A DNA stretch of 64,000 nt from CAYWYR01 sp964462685 (GCA_964462685.1 CAYWYR010000002.1:62001-126000), one strand, 5' to 3'; positions 25,330-35,062 are shown, counted from the first letter of the stretch. Translations and numbers: made by a program. The notes: generated by a model not told the origin, from the letters alone.

Positions 25330-26667
25330 ATGACAATAGAAGACACTAAAAAAAGACTTTCGGCTATTGAAGAGCAGTTGGTTGATCTTAAAGGCAAGCA
25401 ATCTCAGCTAATGGCTAAATGGAGTATTGAAAAAAACAGTATAGCCAAGATACGGTCTATAAAATCACAAATAGATGAGCTGAAAACCGCGGCGGAAAGA
25501 TATGAACGTGAAGGTATGCTTGAGAAGGTGGCGGAAATCAGGTATGGCCGTATCCATCAGCTTGAGGCTGATCTGCAATTAGCCAATGACAAGCTACAGG
25601 ATCTACAAGAAGGATCAAAACTTCTGAATGAAGAAGTAAACTCCGAGGATATAGCCCATATAGTTGCTAAAGCTACAGGCATACCAGTATCTAAGATGAT
25701 GGAGACTGAAAGATCGAAGCTTGTTACAATGGAGGATAAGCTTAAAGATAGGGTCGTTGGTCAGGATCATGCCGCCATTGCCATATCAAATGCAATCAGA
25801 AGAAGCCGTGCCGGCATGCAAGACGAAAACCGCCCAATAGGTTCCTTTGTTTTTTTAGGAACAACAGGGGTTGGAAAAACGGAAATGGCAAAATCACTGG
25901 CATCTTTCCTATTTGATGATGAAAAAGCAATGGTCAGGATCGATATGAGTGAATATAGCGAGAAATTCGCTGTTTCGAGACTTATAGGCGCACCGCCTGG
26001 ATATGTAGGTTATGACCAAGGCGGGCAGCTGACCGATACAGTTAGGCAAAGGCCATACGCAGTAATACTCTTGGATGAAATAGAAAAGGCGCATCCTGAG
26101 ATATTCAATATACTCCTCCAGGTTCTGGATGACGGGAGACTGACCGATAGCCGCGGAAGAACAGTAGACTTTACGAACACCATCATCATAATGACGTCAA
26201 ATATCGGTACCGATATAATACAAAAGAGAATGACTGAAATCACCCACGAAAATAAATCAGTTATTATGGGTGAGATCAAAGATCAGGTTATGGGTCAAGT
26301 AAAAGGGTTTATGCGTCCGGAATTTCTCAATAGAATTGATGAGATCATACTTTTCAACCCATTGGATGAGGTTCAGATACAGAGTATCGCGAGTATTCAA
26401 TTACAAAGACTTGAGGCCAGGATTCTCAAGAACAACGAGATCGAACTTGAATTATCTAACGAAGCTCTGGAATGGTTATCCAAGATAGGGTATGATCCTA
26501 CTTATGGTGCGAGACCCTTAAAGAGAGCTATTCAAAAGCATATCATTGATGAACTATCGATGAAGTTTCTCTCAGGCGATATAGCTAAGGGCGATAAAGT
26601 AAAGGTACATGCTGATGAAAACGGAAGTTTTACATTTACTACGTTAAAAAGTAACGAGAGCATATAA
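25330..26667 (+). CDS. Half-length ClpB: partial M-domain plus second AAA+ ring only
   Basis: 445 residues from ATG 25330 (a TTG at 25291 would add 13). It aligns with the C-terminal half of ClpB. It has the second half of the coiled-coil M-domain (EREGMLEKVAEIRYGRIHQLEADL), the linker IAHIVAKATGIPVSKMME, then NBD2: Walker A GTTGVGKTE, pore loop GAPPGYVGYDQGG, Walker B VILLDEIEKAHP, sensor-1 MTSNIGTD, RPEFLNRIDE (Arg finger) and sensor-2 GARPLKRAIQ. ClpB is normally about 860 residues with an N-domain and NBD1; both are absent, and upstream DNA encodes SiaB on the other strand. All NBD2 residues are intact, so this looks like a functional single-ring unfoldase, not a decayed gene. Confidence 0.9.
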   Translation: MTIEDTKKRLSAIEEQLVDLKGKQSQLMAKWSIEKNSIAKIRSIKSQIDELKTAAERYEREGMLEKVAEIRYGRIHQLEADLQLANDKLQDLQEGSKLLNEEVNSEDIAHIVAKATGIPVSKMMETERSKLVTMEDKLKDRVVGQDHAAIAISNAIRRSRAGMQDENRPIGSFVFLGTTGVGKTEMAKSLASFLFDDEKAMVRIDMSEYSEKFAVSRLIGAPPGYVGYDQGGQLTDTVRQRPYAVILLDEIEKAHPEIFNILLQVLDDGRLTDSRGRTVDFTNTIIIMTSNIGTDIIQKRMTEITHENKSVIMGEIKDQVMGQVKGFMRPEFLNRIDEIILFNPLDEVQIQSIASIQLQRLEARILKNNEIELELSNEALEWLSKIGYDPTYGARPLKRAIQKHIIDELSMKFLSGDIAKGDKVKVHADENGSFTFTTLKSNESI

Positions 26668-26743
26668 ACTTTTTATATAACTTCCGAATTGTACGAAGTA
26701 TAATTACCAATGACTTTTAATTAGCTAACAACTATTATATAAT

Positions 26744-28525
26744 ATGCTCGATAAAAGCCTAATATATCTCTGGACTTTTTTTATCCTGACAGTTTCTGTT
26801 ACTCTTTCTGGTTGCGGATCAAGCAAGAATATTACAGCTGATAATTTTCAGGGTTCCAGTAAAATCTCAAAAGGAGATACGGCAACGATAAGTTGGTATT
26901 TTAAGAATGCTGACAGAACACTGTTTGAAGGTATAAATAAAGATCCTCAGGATTCAATTAAAGTAGCTCCCGAATTTACGACAGACTATAGAATAGATGC
27001 GATATCCGATAATGACACACTATCGGTTATATGGAAAGTCGAAGTTGAAAACGAAATTGAATCTATACCGAATAGCGATATAAATAATTTTTCATCACAA
27101 AGCTTTAGTGAATCGGAATATCTTATCGGTGTGGATGATTCAGATATTTCGGAGGCCGATATATTAAATCAGTTAAGCAAGCTAAAAGTACTTGCTCATA
27201 AATATGAAGAAGATAAACTACATTTAAATTTAGCATTACTAGATAGATACGGAAATCAGTTGACAGAAATTTTGACTGGTGATCCTAAATTATCATTGAC
27301 TCTGAAATGCAGTGATAATATAAGAGAGCTACCATTAATCAGTATCGATAATTATTTACTCAGCGATGAGATTCCCATTGATATTCTTATAGATGACAGC
27401 GGGGATGACAGTAAATTAGAATCACTCATAGATCGCATAATAAAGTCGATAAATACTTTAAATATAAATAACGAAGTAAATATATCTTTCCTGAGTAAGA
27501 ATGATACCTACAATAATGATAATATTAATATCCCGATAGACTATAATCTCAATAATTCGTATTCTAAGCTATTTAATAAATCTATTGAAAAAGAGAAGCT
27601 ACTTATTTATATAAACAGTACCAACGATAACTCATCGCTTATTTACACGCCTAAAGATATTGTTCTGGCTGCAAAAGATAAAGGTACATCCATTTATATA
27701 CTTCAATCAGGTAACGAGGCAGACCCGATGCCTTTGAGATATATTTCCTCAAATACAGCAGGCACTTACTATAATATCGATTCTGATATAAATGATATAT
27801 TAAAAGAGATAGTTCTGGGACGAAAGTATGGAATAAATGCTGTCTTTAATACTGATAATTTGAGTGAGTATCCATGTGATGGAAGATTAACTCTAAACGT
27901 TGAAATAGACAATTCAGAATTCACAACGTTTTATAATCTTTTAGATGATTCACCGAATCTAATGTCTTCTGATCAGATCTTAGCCCTTTTTGAAAAGAAT
28001 TCGATAAGATACTTATCGGATTATTCTGATAATATCAAAAGATTAGCTGAGACATTAAAAGATAATCCAGGTTATAAGATACAGCTTCTCGGCCACTCTG
28101 GTGTCGAGACTTCTCAAAACAATATCGCATTAGAAAGAGCAAAGAGTATAAAAGATAAGTTGATCTTGAATGGTATTGATTCTGATCGCATCAATATAAG
28201 GGATATGGGCAACAGTAAACCGATGTACCCATTAGAATCATCGGCTTATCAATCAGCTTATAATAGAAGAGTAGAGGTTAGATGGATTACTCCGCTGACA
28301 TTCCCGTATGAGATCCATGTAGAAAGTGCAGACTCAGAAAATATAGCTTTAGAAAAGTCTTTAAAATGGGAGGATAGAGGATATAGAGTGTATTATGATA
28401 GATACATGGAATCAGGTATTCCATATTACAAAGTTTTGCTATGGGGCTACAGAACAGAAAAAGAGGCTTTAGAGGCTAGCGCAAGGATAAATGACAATTA
28501 TGGATTGCTTTCTAAGGTTTTTTAA
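26744..28525 (+). CDS. Outer-membrane lipoprotein: vWA-like, OmpA and SPOR-like domains
   Basis: 593 residues. The lipobox is VTLSGC (Cys24). Residues 30-110 form an Ig-like domain. About 200-360 resemble a von Willebrand A fold (PIDILIDDSGDDSKLESLID; KEKLLIYINSTND). About 410-515 is an OmpA-like peptidoglycan-binding domain (IQLLGHSGVETSQNNIALERAKSIKD, RRVEVRW), and the last 70 residues look SPOR-like (YKVLLWGYRTEKEALEASARI). It probably links the outer membrane to peptidoglycan. Unusually rich in Ser, Asn and Asp. Its 3' end overlaps the convergent pseudo-kinase gene by 14 bases. Confidence 0.75.
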   Translation: MLDKSLIYLWTFFILTVSVTLSGCGSSKNITADNFQGSSKISKGDTATISWYFKNADRTLFEGINKDPQDSIKVAPEFTTDYRIDAISDNDTLSVIWKVEVENEIESIPNSDINNFSSQSFSESEYLIGVDDSDISEADILNQLSKLKVLAHKYEEDKLHLNLALLDRYGNQLTEILTGDPKLSLTLKCSDNIRELPLISIDNYLLSDEIPIDILIDDSGDDSKLESLIDRIIKSINTLNINNEVNISFLSKNDTYNNDNINIPIDYNLNNSYSKLFNKSIEKEKLLIYINSTNDNSSLIYTPKDIVLAAKDKGTSIYILQSGNEADPMPLRYISSNTAGTYYNIDSDINDILKEIVLGRKYGINAVFNTDNLSEYPCDGRLTLNVEIDNSEFTTFYNLLDDSPNLMSSDQILALFEKNSIRYLSDYSDNIKRLAETLKDNPGYKIQLLGHSGVETSQNNIALERAKSIKDKLILNGIDSDRINIRDMGNSKPMYPLESSAYQSAYNRRVEVRWITPLTFPYEIHVESADSENIALEKSLKWEDRGYRVYYDRYMESGIPYYKVLLWGYRTEKEALEASARINDNYGLLSKVF

Positions 28526-30221
28526 TAGGGCTGTGAATTGGCAAAGATATATTCATTTGTTTTTTGCCATTATTGATGCTTTTATAGTTGATTTTACCAC
28601 TCAACAGCTTTAGGGAGTAATTAAAAAGATTATAGTTAGAGTTTCCGCGCATATAAATATTCATTGGGTCAGATTTGAGATTGTCAGATACAAATTCTAA
28701 TATTATAGAGTCATCACTCATTTTAATATTGATATCTATCTTAGAATTATTTTGTGTTAGTAAATAATTCAGTAAACTTCTTATTAGTACAGTGTAAATC
28801 TGCTGATTGATCCTTACATTCTGATTATTGATATCACATGAGATATTAACTTCTCTGTCTTTTAACTCGTGTTTTAGAATATGTTGATTTATTAAATGTA
28901 TATCTGAAATATATCGTTTATCATCGTATCTCTCAATAGTACTAAGATCTAAAATAGTTGTAATATAACCTATGGATTTATTGTATATCTTATCATATTT
29001 AATGAAAGAATCATCAATTATTGATGGATTCGATACTTTTATAAGTTCATATATAGTGATGATATTAAGTAAGGAATCACGAATACCAGCATTAATATTA
29101 GCTATTTCTGATAAAATATCTAGATGAGCGTTGTCACCGTGGTCCCTATTTTCATATATTATATCATTTACTCTTTTCTTATAAATATCTAGATTTTTCT
29201 CTAATGTCTCTATAGTTTTGGATTTATTTATTTGAAGCTTATCTATTTCAGTTTTATAATTATCAGTAATTGTACTGACAAATGATATGTCGATAAATGT
29301 TTCAACTATTATTTCCTTGAAAGGAAGTTTCACGATACTTGAGTTTCTGATCACAGATATCTTTCTACCGCCCTTTGTAATAAGTGTGCTCGGAAGCTGG
29401 CCAAAAGAAACTGTATATGAGTCAAATATATCATTTAAAAAAACATCTTTCTCAATATCAATAGGTTTATAGTTTGATAGTTCTTCTGCAAAAGGGTTGA
29501 CATTAATAATTTTTTTACTATTGCGATCAGCCAATACTATTCCAGCTTGCACAGTGTCTATAATAGCTGAAAGCTGTCTTTTACTATTGTGTAGTTCTAC
29601 GGTATTCGCTTTTATTATCTGATCTTGCTCCTTTACGATATTGCTGTTGGCTTTCTTGAGTTTTACAGATAATAAATCAGCTGCACTGATATCACAGAAA
29701 TTCTGTATTGCCTCCAATAGTGTGATATCTGTTTTTTCCTTGGATACTAAAATCAAAATCCCGTAGAAACCCTCTATAGTAATCAATGGTAATACGGAAA
29801 CAAATAATTCTTCATTGCTATCTGGATGATGAATTACATCTTCTCTGTATGATTTAGTTCTGAGAATCTCTTTTAAAATGTTTTTCTGTTCTATAATGTC
29901 ATAGATTTTTTTTATATCTCCAATGTGTTCAATAGGCTCAACTGTATTTTGTACAAAATTAAAGTTGGTATTTAGAGTATATAAACCCAGATATTTTGTA
30001 TGGTTTATAGCAAGAAGAGATAATTGTATTTTCTTTTTAAGGCTGTAATTACTGTCTAGTTCGTTCCGAAATGAAATTAAATTATTTGAAATCTGTATAG
30101 AAGATAATCCATCGATTTCGATTTTGGAATTTAATTTATCATCGATTCCTTGGTGTACCAAATCAGCTTTCAGACCTTCTAAGTCTAAATCTTCTAAATA
30201 GTCTGATATATTGATATCCAT
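28512..30221 (-). CDS. GAF-PAS protein with a degenerate histidine-kinase core
   Basis: 569 residues, no membrane segment. A GAF-like domain (about 60-195), a coiled coil, a PAS domain (about 210-310; TVQAGIVLADRNSKKIINVNPFA) and a long coiled coil. The C-terminal region is laid out like HisKA-HATPase, but the expected H-box is replaced (ILSEIANINAGIRDSLLN) and the N and G boxes are degraded (LIRSLLNYLLTQNNS; VSDNLKSDP). It is probably a signalling scaffold or pseudo-kinase, not a phosphodonor. It follows the HDOD gene by two bases in a three-gene operon and overlaps the OmpA-type gene tail-to-tail. Confidence 0.72.
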   Translation of the reverse strand: MDINISDYLEDLDLEGLKADLVHQGIDDKLNSKIEIDGLSSIQISNNLISFRNELDSNYSLKKKIQLSLLAINHTKYLGLYTLNTNFNFVQNTVEPIEHIGDIKKIYDIIEQKNILKEILRTKSYREDVIHHPDSNEELFVSVLPLITIEGFYGILILVSKEKTDITLLEAIQNFCDISAADLLSVKLKKANSNIVKEQDQIIKANTVELHNSKRQLSAIIDTVQAGIVLADRNSKKIINVNPFAEELSNYKPIDIEKDVFLNDIFDSYTVSFGQLPSTLITKGGRKISVIRNSSIVKLPFKEIIVETFIDISFVSTITDNYKTEIDKLQINKSKTIETLEKNLDIYKKRVNDIIYENRDHGDNAHLDILSEIANINAGIRDSLLNIITIYELIKVSNPSIIDDSFIKYDKIYNKSIGYITTILDLSTIERYDDKRYISDIHLINQHILKHELKDREVNISCDINNQNVRINQQIYTVLIRSLLNYLLTQNNSKIDINIKMSDDSIILEFVSDNLKSDPMNIYMRGNSNYNLFNYSLKLLSGKINYKSINNGKKQMNISLPIHSPIKKP

Positions 30222-30223
30222 AC

Positions 30224-31084
30224 TTATCTCAAAAGTATATTAATTGCATGGTCTATTTCTTTTTCAAATATTGGTTGGTTCTCTGTAAAAAAATCATTTT
30301 CGATTTTTAATTTTTTCCATATATCTTTATTTAGTTTGGGTATGATATTATCACCAGCATCGCCTATTCCTGTCATATAGGAATATACAAAGGCCAAATG
30401 AACAGTAGCTGACAAATCCTGATATCTACCCTCTGGATATCCGTTATAAAGAGAATCAAACATTTTTTTTAGAGGTATTGGTAACTTCCATTTTTTAGCA
30501 ATGTAGCCGGCGATAGTGCTATGGTTCATCCCTATTACTTTATTTTCGATTTGCACTAATGATATGTTGTTCTCTTTTGCATGGCTAATTAATTGAAGAT
30601 AAAGCTCTGGCACGGTTTTTATGAATAACAGTTTACCTATACCGTGGATAATCCCACCAATCAGATATTCTTCAATATTTTTTTTGCCTCGGTTCCTTGC
30701 TATGTTTCTTGCCACTACACCTACGCTGAAAGAGAACTTCCAAAAATCGGGTAAAGAAATAGCATCTGCGGATTTCAGTTCTTTGAACTGGTTGATAATC
30801 GAAAGAGCTAATACTATTGACTTTGTCTCTTGAAATCCGATACTTACTACAGCCTGCTGTACTGATGTTATTTTCCCTACAAAACCATACATGGCGGAAT
30901 TAGCCACACGAAGTACTTTTAAAGCTGATGATTGATCCTGTGAGATAATATCACCGATTTGTTTAGCACTGGAAAGCGGGTTTGCTATAGCATCGCTAAG
31001 CTGTGAGTAAACTGTCGGAAGAGTCGGAAAGTCATCTATTTTGGCTATGATATTCTGACAGAGTTTTTTCTGCTTATCTGTCAC
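30224..31084 (-). CDS. HDOD-domain protein
   Basis: 286 residues. The whole protein is an HDOD domain: IAKIDDFPTLPTVYSQLSDAI at the start, QDQSSALKVLRVANSAMYG, VVSIGFQETKSIVLALSI and HGIGKLLFIKT. HDOD domains resemble HD-type phosphohydrolases that have lost catalytic residues, and act in signalling by binding partners. The gene overlaps the small upstream gene by 11 bases and is followed after two bases by the GAF-PAS pseudo-kinase, so the three probably work as one complex. Confidence 0.9.
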   Translation of the reverse strand: MTDKQKKLCQNIIAKIDDFPTLPTVYSQLSDAIANPLSSAKQIGDIISQDQSSALKVLRVANSAMYGFVGKITSVQQAVVSIGFQETKSIVLALSIINQFKELKSADAISLPDFWKFSFSVGVVARNIARNRGKKNIEEYLIGGIIHGIGKLLFIKTVPELYLQLISHAKENNISLVQIENKVIGMNHSTIAGYIAKKWKLPIPLKKMFDSLYNGYPEGRYQDLSATVHLAFVYSYMTGIGDAGDNIIPKLNKDIWKKLKIENDFFTENQPIFEKEIDHAINILLR

Positions 31085-31388
31085 CGTTAATACCTCTTTG
31101 AATAGAAGCTGCTTTTAACATATCTATTTCTAACTGATTCTCAGGCTTCCAACCCATCTTCTGCAGAAGGACCTTCATATTCTCTTTTATAGATTCTTCG
31201 GATTGCTGTATTTCGTCTTCGGCCTGTTTGATAAAGATACCCTCCACAGTCCAGTTATTGAGTGTGGGTATATGCTGTTTAGTGATTACCACCCCAGCTT
31301 TTACCATAGTTTGCCCAAAATCATTTTTAATATCTTTGGCAACAACCATGCCTTCTTCTATTTCATCAAGATTAATATATTTTGGCAT
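31074..31388 (-). CDS. Small protein resembling the N-terminal domain of HD-GYP proteins
   Basis: 104 residues. The first 60 (INLDEIEEGMVVAKDIKNDF, GVVITKQHIPTLNNWTVEGI) match the short beta-rich domain that normally precedes HD-GYP phosphodiesterase domains (DUF3391-like), here as a free-standing protein. The rest is an acidic helix. It leads the HDOD/pseudo-kinase operon and overlaps the HDOD gene by 11 bases. Together the two genes look like a split HD-GYP-type protein with an HDOD in place of the enzyme. That reading is inference. Confidence 0.7.
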   Translation of the reverse strand: MPKYINLDEIEEGMVVAKDIKNDFGQTMVKAGVVITKQHIPTLNNWTVEGIFIKQAEDEIQQSEESIKENMKVLLQKMGWKPENQLEIDMLKAASIQRGINGDR

Positions 31389-31472
31389 ATTTTGGAGAAG
31401 GTAGAATCTTACTTTATGATAAGATTATATTGATTAAATGTGATAAGTTCAAATATAACCTATAAATCATTA

Positions 31473-31736
31473 ATGCTCAAACAAGAAGAATCAGTTGCTA
31501 ATGCCACCAATATGACTGATGTTAAAGAAGAACTTCAATATCTGATCAAGGAAAAGTATCCAGATTATGATGAAGAGGGTTTATTTCAGCATATAAAGCA
31601 AGAATTTGCAGATAATCCGCCTGACCAAGAAGATATCAGTAGCTCCGTCAACAATGCTGTGTGGTTTATGCTTTGGGTAGGCTTGGGAATAGCAGCAGTT
31701 GGCCTGATCGGACTCTTTATATTAGATAATATTTAA
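31473..31736 (+). CDS. Small single-pass membrane protein, unknown
   Basis: 87 residues from ATG 31473; a GTG at 31440 would add 11, but they are hydrophilic and not needed. The N-terminal 55 residues are acidic and helical (DVKEELQYLIKEKYPDYDEEGL), and the last 30 a single membrane helix (AVWFMLWVGLGIAAVGLIGL). I do not recognise the family. It sits 22 bases before a flavin monooxygenase gene on the same strand and is divergent from the HDOD operon. A tail-anchored regulator is one possibility. Confidence 0.6.
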   Translation: MLKQEESVANATNMTDVKEELQYLIKEKYPDYDEEGLFQHIKQEFADNPPDQEDISSSVNNAVWFMLWVGLGIAAVGLIGLFILDNI

Positions 31737-31758
31737 ATACAATATGGTTTGAATCTGA

Positions 31759-32817
31759 ATGGATACTAAAGTTTATGATGTGATAGTAGTCGGAGGCGGA
31801 CAGAGCGGTTTAGCTTGTGGATATTACTTAAGAAGAGCTAAGCTTGAATATCTGATCATTGACAATCATCCTGAGCCGGGTGGCGCCTGGCAACATGGGT
31901 GGGATAGCCTTCATTTGTTCTCTCCGGCGGAACACAGCTCACTTCCTGGGTGGATGATGCCTAAGTCCCGAGATGAGTTTCCTTCCAGGGAACATGTGAT
32001 TTCATATCTAAAAGAGTATGAAGAAAAGTATGATCTTAATATGCTTAGGCCTGTTAAAGCAACCTCAATAGAACACATTAACGGTTTAGTAACGGTTAAG
32101 ACAAGCAAAGGTGATTATAAAACAAAAGCCGTGATCTTTGCCACAGGAAACTGGAGTAATAAATACATACCTGAATATAAGGATTATAATGTTTATGAGG
32201 GCATAAAGTTACATTCGGGCGACTATAAATCATACCATCCTTTTATCAGTAAAAAGGTTCTTGTCATTGGTGGTGGTAATTCAGGAGCACAGATAGCGGC
32301 CGAACTCTCTCTTTACTCCGAATGCATCTGGATTACGCTAAAAGAGCCAGAGTTTTTGCCAGAGGATATTGACGGTAGAGCTTTATTTGATTATGCTTCA
32401 TCTAGATATAGGAAAATACAAAACGGCAATACAGCCAAAACTCCAAGTCTAGGTGATATCGTTCAAGTACCAGATGTTAAGAAAGCTCTGGATGACAATA
32501 GATTTGACATTAGAAGGCCATTCAAAAGGTTTACGACAACGGGCGTAGAGTGGGAAGATGATACTGAAGAAGATTTCGATGCCGTTATCTGGTGTACTGG
32601 TTTCAAGCCTGAACTAAGAGTTATCAGTTCTTTTTTAGGTATGGATCCAAGTACGGAGAAATTAAAGCTAAACGGTACTAAACTGAATGATGAAAACCCG
32701 GTTTGGCTTGTTGGATACGGCAACTGGACAGGTTTCGCATCAGCAACATTGATAGGTGTGGGACGTACTGCTAAGAGAACCGTAGAAGAGATAAAACAAT
32801 ATCTCGGATCAATTTAA
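31759..32817 (+). CDS. Flavin-dependent monooxygenase (FMO-like)
   Basis: 352 residues. Two dinucleotide sites: VVGGGQSGLACGYYL at the N-terminus for FAD, and VIGGGNSGAQIAAELS in the middle for NADPH. ATGNW and a GGAWQHGWDSLHLFSPAEHSSLPGW stretch (given in part) follow the pattern of small bacterial FMO/ArsO-type oxidoreductases. A third conserved point is DAVIWCTGFKPEL. It oxidises a soft nucleophile (N, S or As compound) using O2. The substrate is not deducible; no arsenic genes are adjacent. Confidence 0.87.
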   Translation: MDTKVYDVIVVGGGQSGLACGYYLRRAKLEYLIIDNHPEPGGAWQHGWDSLHLFSPAEHSSLPGWMMPKSRDEFPSREHVISYLKEYEEKYDLNMLRPVKATSIEHINGLVTVKTSKGDYKTKAVIFATGNWSNKYIPEYKDYNVYEGIKLHSGDYKSYHPFISKKVLVIGGGNSGAQIAAELSLYSECIWITLKEPEFLPEDIDGRALFDYASSRYRKIQNGNTAKTPSLGDIVQVPDVKKALDDNRFDIRRPFKRFTTTGVEWEDDTEEDFDAVIWCTGFKPELRVISSFLGMDPSTEKLKLNGTKLNDENPVWLVGYGNWTGFASATLIGVGRTAKRTVEEIKQYLGSI

Positions 32818-32839
32818 AGACAACTCCCAATTCCCTATT

Positions 32840-35062
32840 TTGTATAATAACAGATTTATACCTGTCCTTTTTATCACACTTTTCCTGAGCTCATGTTCTG
32901 GATGGGATAATTTCATCACTTACTTTAATACTTACTATAATGCAGATAGACTAATTGAAGTAGCAGAGGATGATTTCGAATATTATGAGGAGCGCAGGCG
33001 CGTAGTTCCAGGTGTATATATGCCTGAACCTGAGAATCTTAGAACAGAGACCAATAAGAACGGTATCCCGGATTTTATGAGGGAGTTTGAGATAACCCCC
33101 GTTCAACGCCAAACTATGGCTACGAAACTGGATTCTGTCATAATTAAGGGATCAAAGATACTGGCCAATCACCCGAAGAGTGATTACATAGAGGGTACCT
33201 TATTTTTAATGGCAAAAGCTTACTTCTATAGAAATGAGTATTTGCCGAGCCAGATAAAATGCTCGGAACTGGTAGATAAATTCCCTGGCGGACAGTATTC
33301 ACCCGATGCGCACCTGCTTTTCGCCAAGAATCTACTTATGCAGAGGAATTTTGAGTTCGGTAATCTAATGCTATCGAGATCAGTAGATATCGCATGGCAG
33401 CTCGAGAGATATGATATACTTTCGGAAGCTTTTAGGTTACAGGCCGAAGTAGCGCTTTACAATCATGACAAAGATGCCGCCGTTAGGCCGTATCTGCAAG
33501 CAATAGCACAAAGTGAGGACTCGGAGTTCGCGGCGGAACTTCAAAAGAACCTTGCGGTTATTTATTATAGACTGGGTTTGTTGGAGGAAGCTGTCGATGC
33601 ATTTGAAAAAGTCGACGATTACTCACCCTCCTACTTATCAATGTATGAAGCAGATCTTTACAAAGCCATATCTCTTGCAAAACTGGGCAAGAATCAAGAG
33701 GCAGCAGAGATAATTGATTATCTCGACAACGACGGTAAGTTCGAGGAGTGGAAAGATTTTACGTATGCCGGTAAAATGTATGTAATGGAACAACTACTGG
33801 ATGATAAAGAGCTAATCGCTTATGAAAAAAAGACAGATACCACTCGAGAGGTAAACAACAACAGGCTTTTAGCTGTTTATTACTACGAGAGAGGAATAAA
33901 GTATTATGATGATAACGAATTCGCTAAGGCAAACTCTTATTTAACGAAAGCAAAAACCTCTAAAACGCCGGCCTTGTATGATGCTTCTTTCAAATCGCAG
34001 AACATAGGGGATATATTCAGATACAGAAAGCTGATACAAGACCATACAGCTTATGAAGATATAGAAAACGATACTGTTCAATCCGAACTTAATAAAACCA
34101 CCAGAGCTAAGAATAAGAATGCTGAAGTAGCATCACTGCTTTATGAAACAGGCAGAGCTTTTGAAAGGTTGGGAGAGTTAGATTCTGCTTATGTGTACTA
34201 TAAACAGTCCTCTGCTAAAGCACCCGATGACCCCTATTCCGCTAGATACTATCATGCATGGCAAAGATTCGAAAGGCAGAACGAGAATTATTTCACTGCG
34301 GATTCTATTGCTGAGTTCATAGCCGACAGATACCCGAATACTGAGTTTGGTATAGACGCTATGGAGCAAATCGGACTTATAGTGGAAAAGTTTGTTGTAG
34401 ATACTATTGTCGAAACATACGATTCCGGGCAGAGCCTCCGTGCGAACGGAGATTATGATTACGCTGTACAACAGTTCAAGAAAACCTATTCAATAGCAAA
34501 GGACAGGCCAGGTGAAACCGACTATGCAGCAAAATCACTATACGCAATCGGCTGGACTTACGAACATGATCTGAAAAAACGGGACAGCGCCTCAGTATAT
34601 TATTACAGATTGGTAGATGAATATCCGAATACGGAGTATGCTAAAGAGTTCATACTGTCCAAACAATTTATGGCAGCTCTTAGATCGGGGCAGCCTATAC
34701 CTGACTCCCTTCAGTTAAACCCTAACAGGACTGAAGTCCCTGAGTTTAAGCCATATACCTTACCCAAGCCTGTGATGATCGATAATCAAGCTCAGAACCC
34801 TGGTGTTTTCGATATGATACTTGACCCTTCATCCTTACTGGAAAAAAGTAAAGAGCTTATAACCAATACGATAAGCGATACTTATAACTCAATAGACAGT
34901 ACGGTCAAGAGCGGCGCTAATGATCTTGATAGCTTAAGGAATATGGAAATGCCATCTATGGATAGCTTACTCAAGCAAGACAGTACTTCTACTTCTCCAA
35001 GCTCTGATACTATTGATTCAAACCCTATCTCGATACCCACAGATACTGTTCCCAGAAAATAA
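32840..35062 (+). CDS. TPR-repeat outer-membrane lipoprotein (PorW/SprE-like)
   Basis: 740 residues from TTG 32840, chosen because it gives a complete lipoprotein signal (LFLSSCSGW, Cys19). After the lipobox comes WDNFITYFNTYYNADRLIEV, then arrays of tetratricopeptide repeats through about residue 600 (e.g. LYETGRAFERLGELDSAYVY, AAKSLYAIGWTYEHDL). A low-complexity Ser/Pro/Asp tail ends the protein. The lipoprotein-plus-TPR layout and the early YFN.YYN motif resemble PorW/SprE, a component of the type IX secretion machine, which fits the T9SS tails elsewhere in this window. I hold that assignment loosely. Confidence 0.72.
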   Translation: MYNNRFIPVLFITLFLSSCSGWDNFITYFNTYYNADRLIEVAEDDFEYYEERRRVVPGVYMPEPENLRTETNKNGIPDFMREFEITPVQRQTMATKLDSVIIKGSKILANHPKSDYIEGTLFLMAKAYFYRNEYLPSQIKCSELVDKFPGGQYSPDAHLLFAKNLLMQRNFEFGNLMLSRSVDIAWQLERYDILSEAFRLQAEVALYNHDKDAAVRPYLQAIAQSEDSEFAAELQKNLAVIYYRLGLLEEAVDAFEKVDDYSPSYLSMYEADLYKAISLAKLGKNQEAAEIIDYLDNDGKFEEWKDFTYAGKMYVMEQLLDDKELIAYEKKTDTTREVNNNRLLAVYYYERGIKYYDDNEFAKANSYLTKAKTSKTPALYDASFKSQNIGDIFRYRKLIQDHTAYEDIENDTVQSELNKTTRAKNKNAEVASLLYETGRAFERLGELDSAYVYYKQSSAKAPDDPYSARYYHAWQRFERQNENYFTADSIAEFIADRYPNTEFGIDAMEQIGLIVEKFVVDTIVETYDSGQSLRANGDYDYAVQQFKKTYSIAKDRPGETDYAAKSLYAIGWTYEHDLKKRDSASVYYYRLVDEYPNTEYAKEFILSKQFMAALRSGQPIPDSLQLNPNRTEVPEFKPYTLPKPVMIDNQAQNPGVFDMILDPSSLLEKSKELITNTISDTYNSIDSTVKSGANDLDSLRNMEMPSMDSLLKQDSTSTSPSSDTIDSNPISIPTDTVPRK

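Noticed and set aside
25291..25330. TTG 25291 as start of the half ClpB
   Set aside because: It adds only 13 residues without similarity to ClpB; the ATG at 25330 begins exactly where M-domain similarity starts. A missing N-terminal half upstream was also sought and not found.
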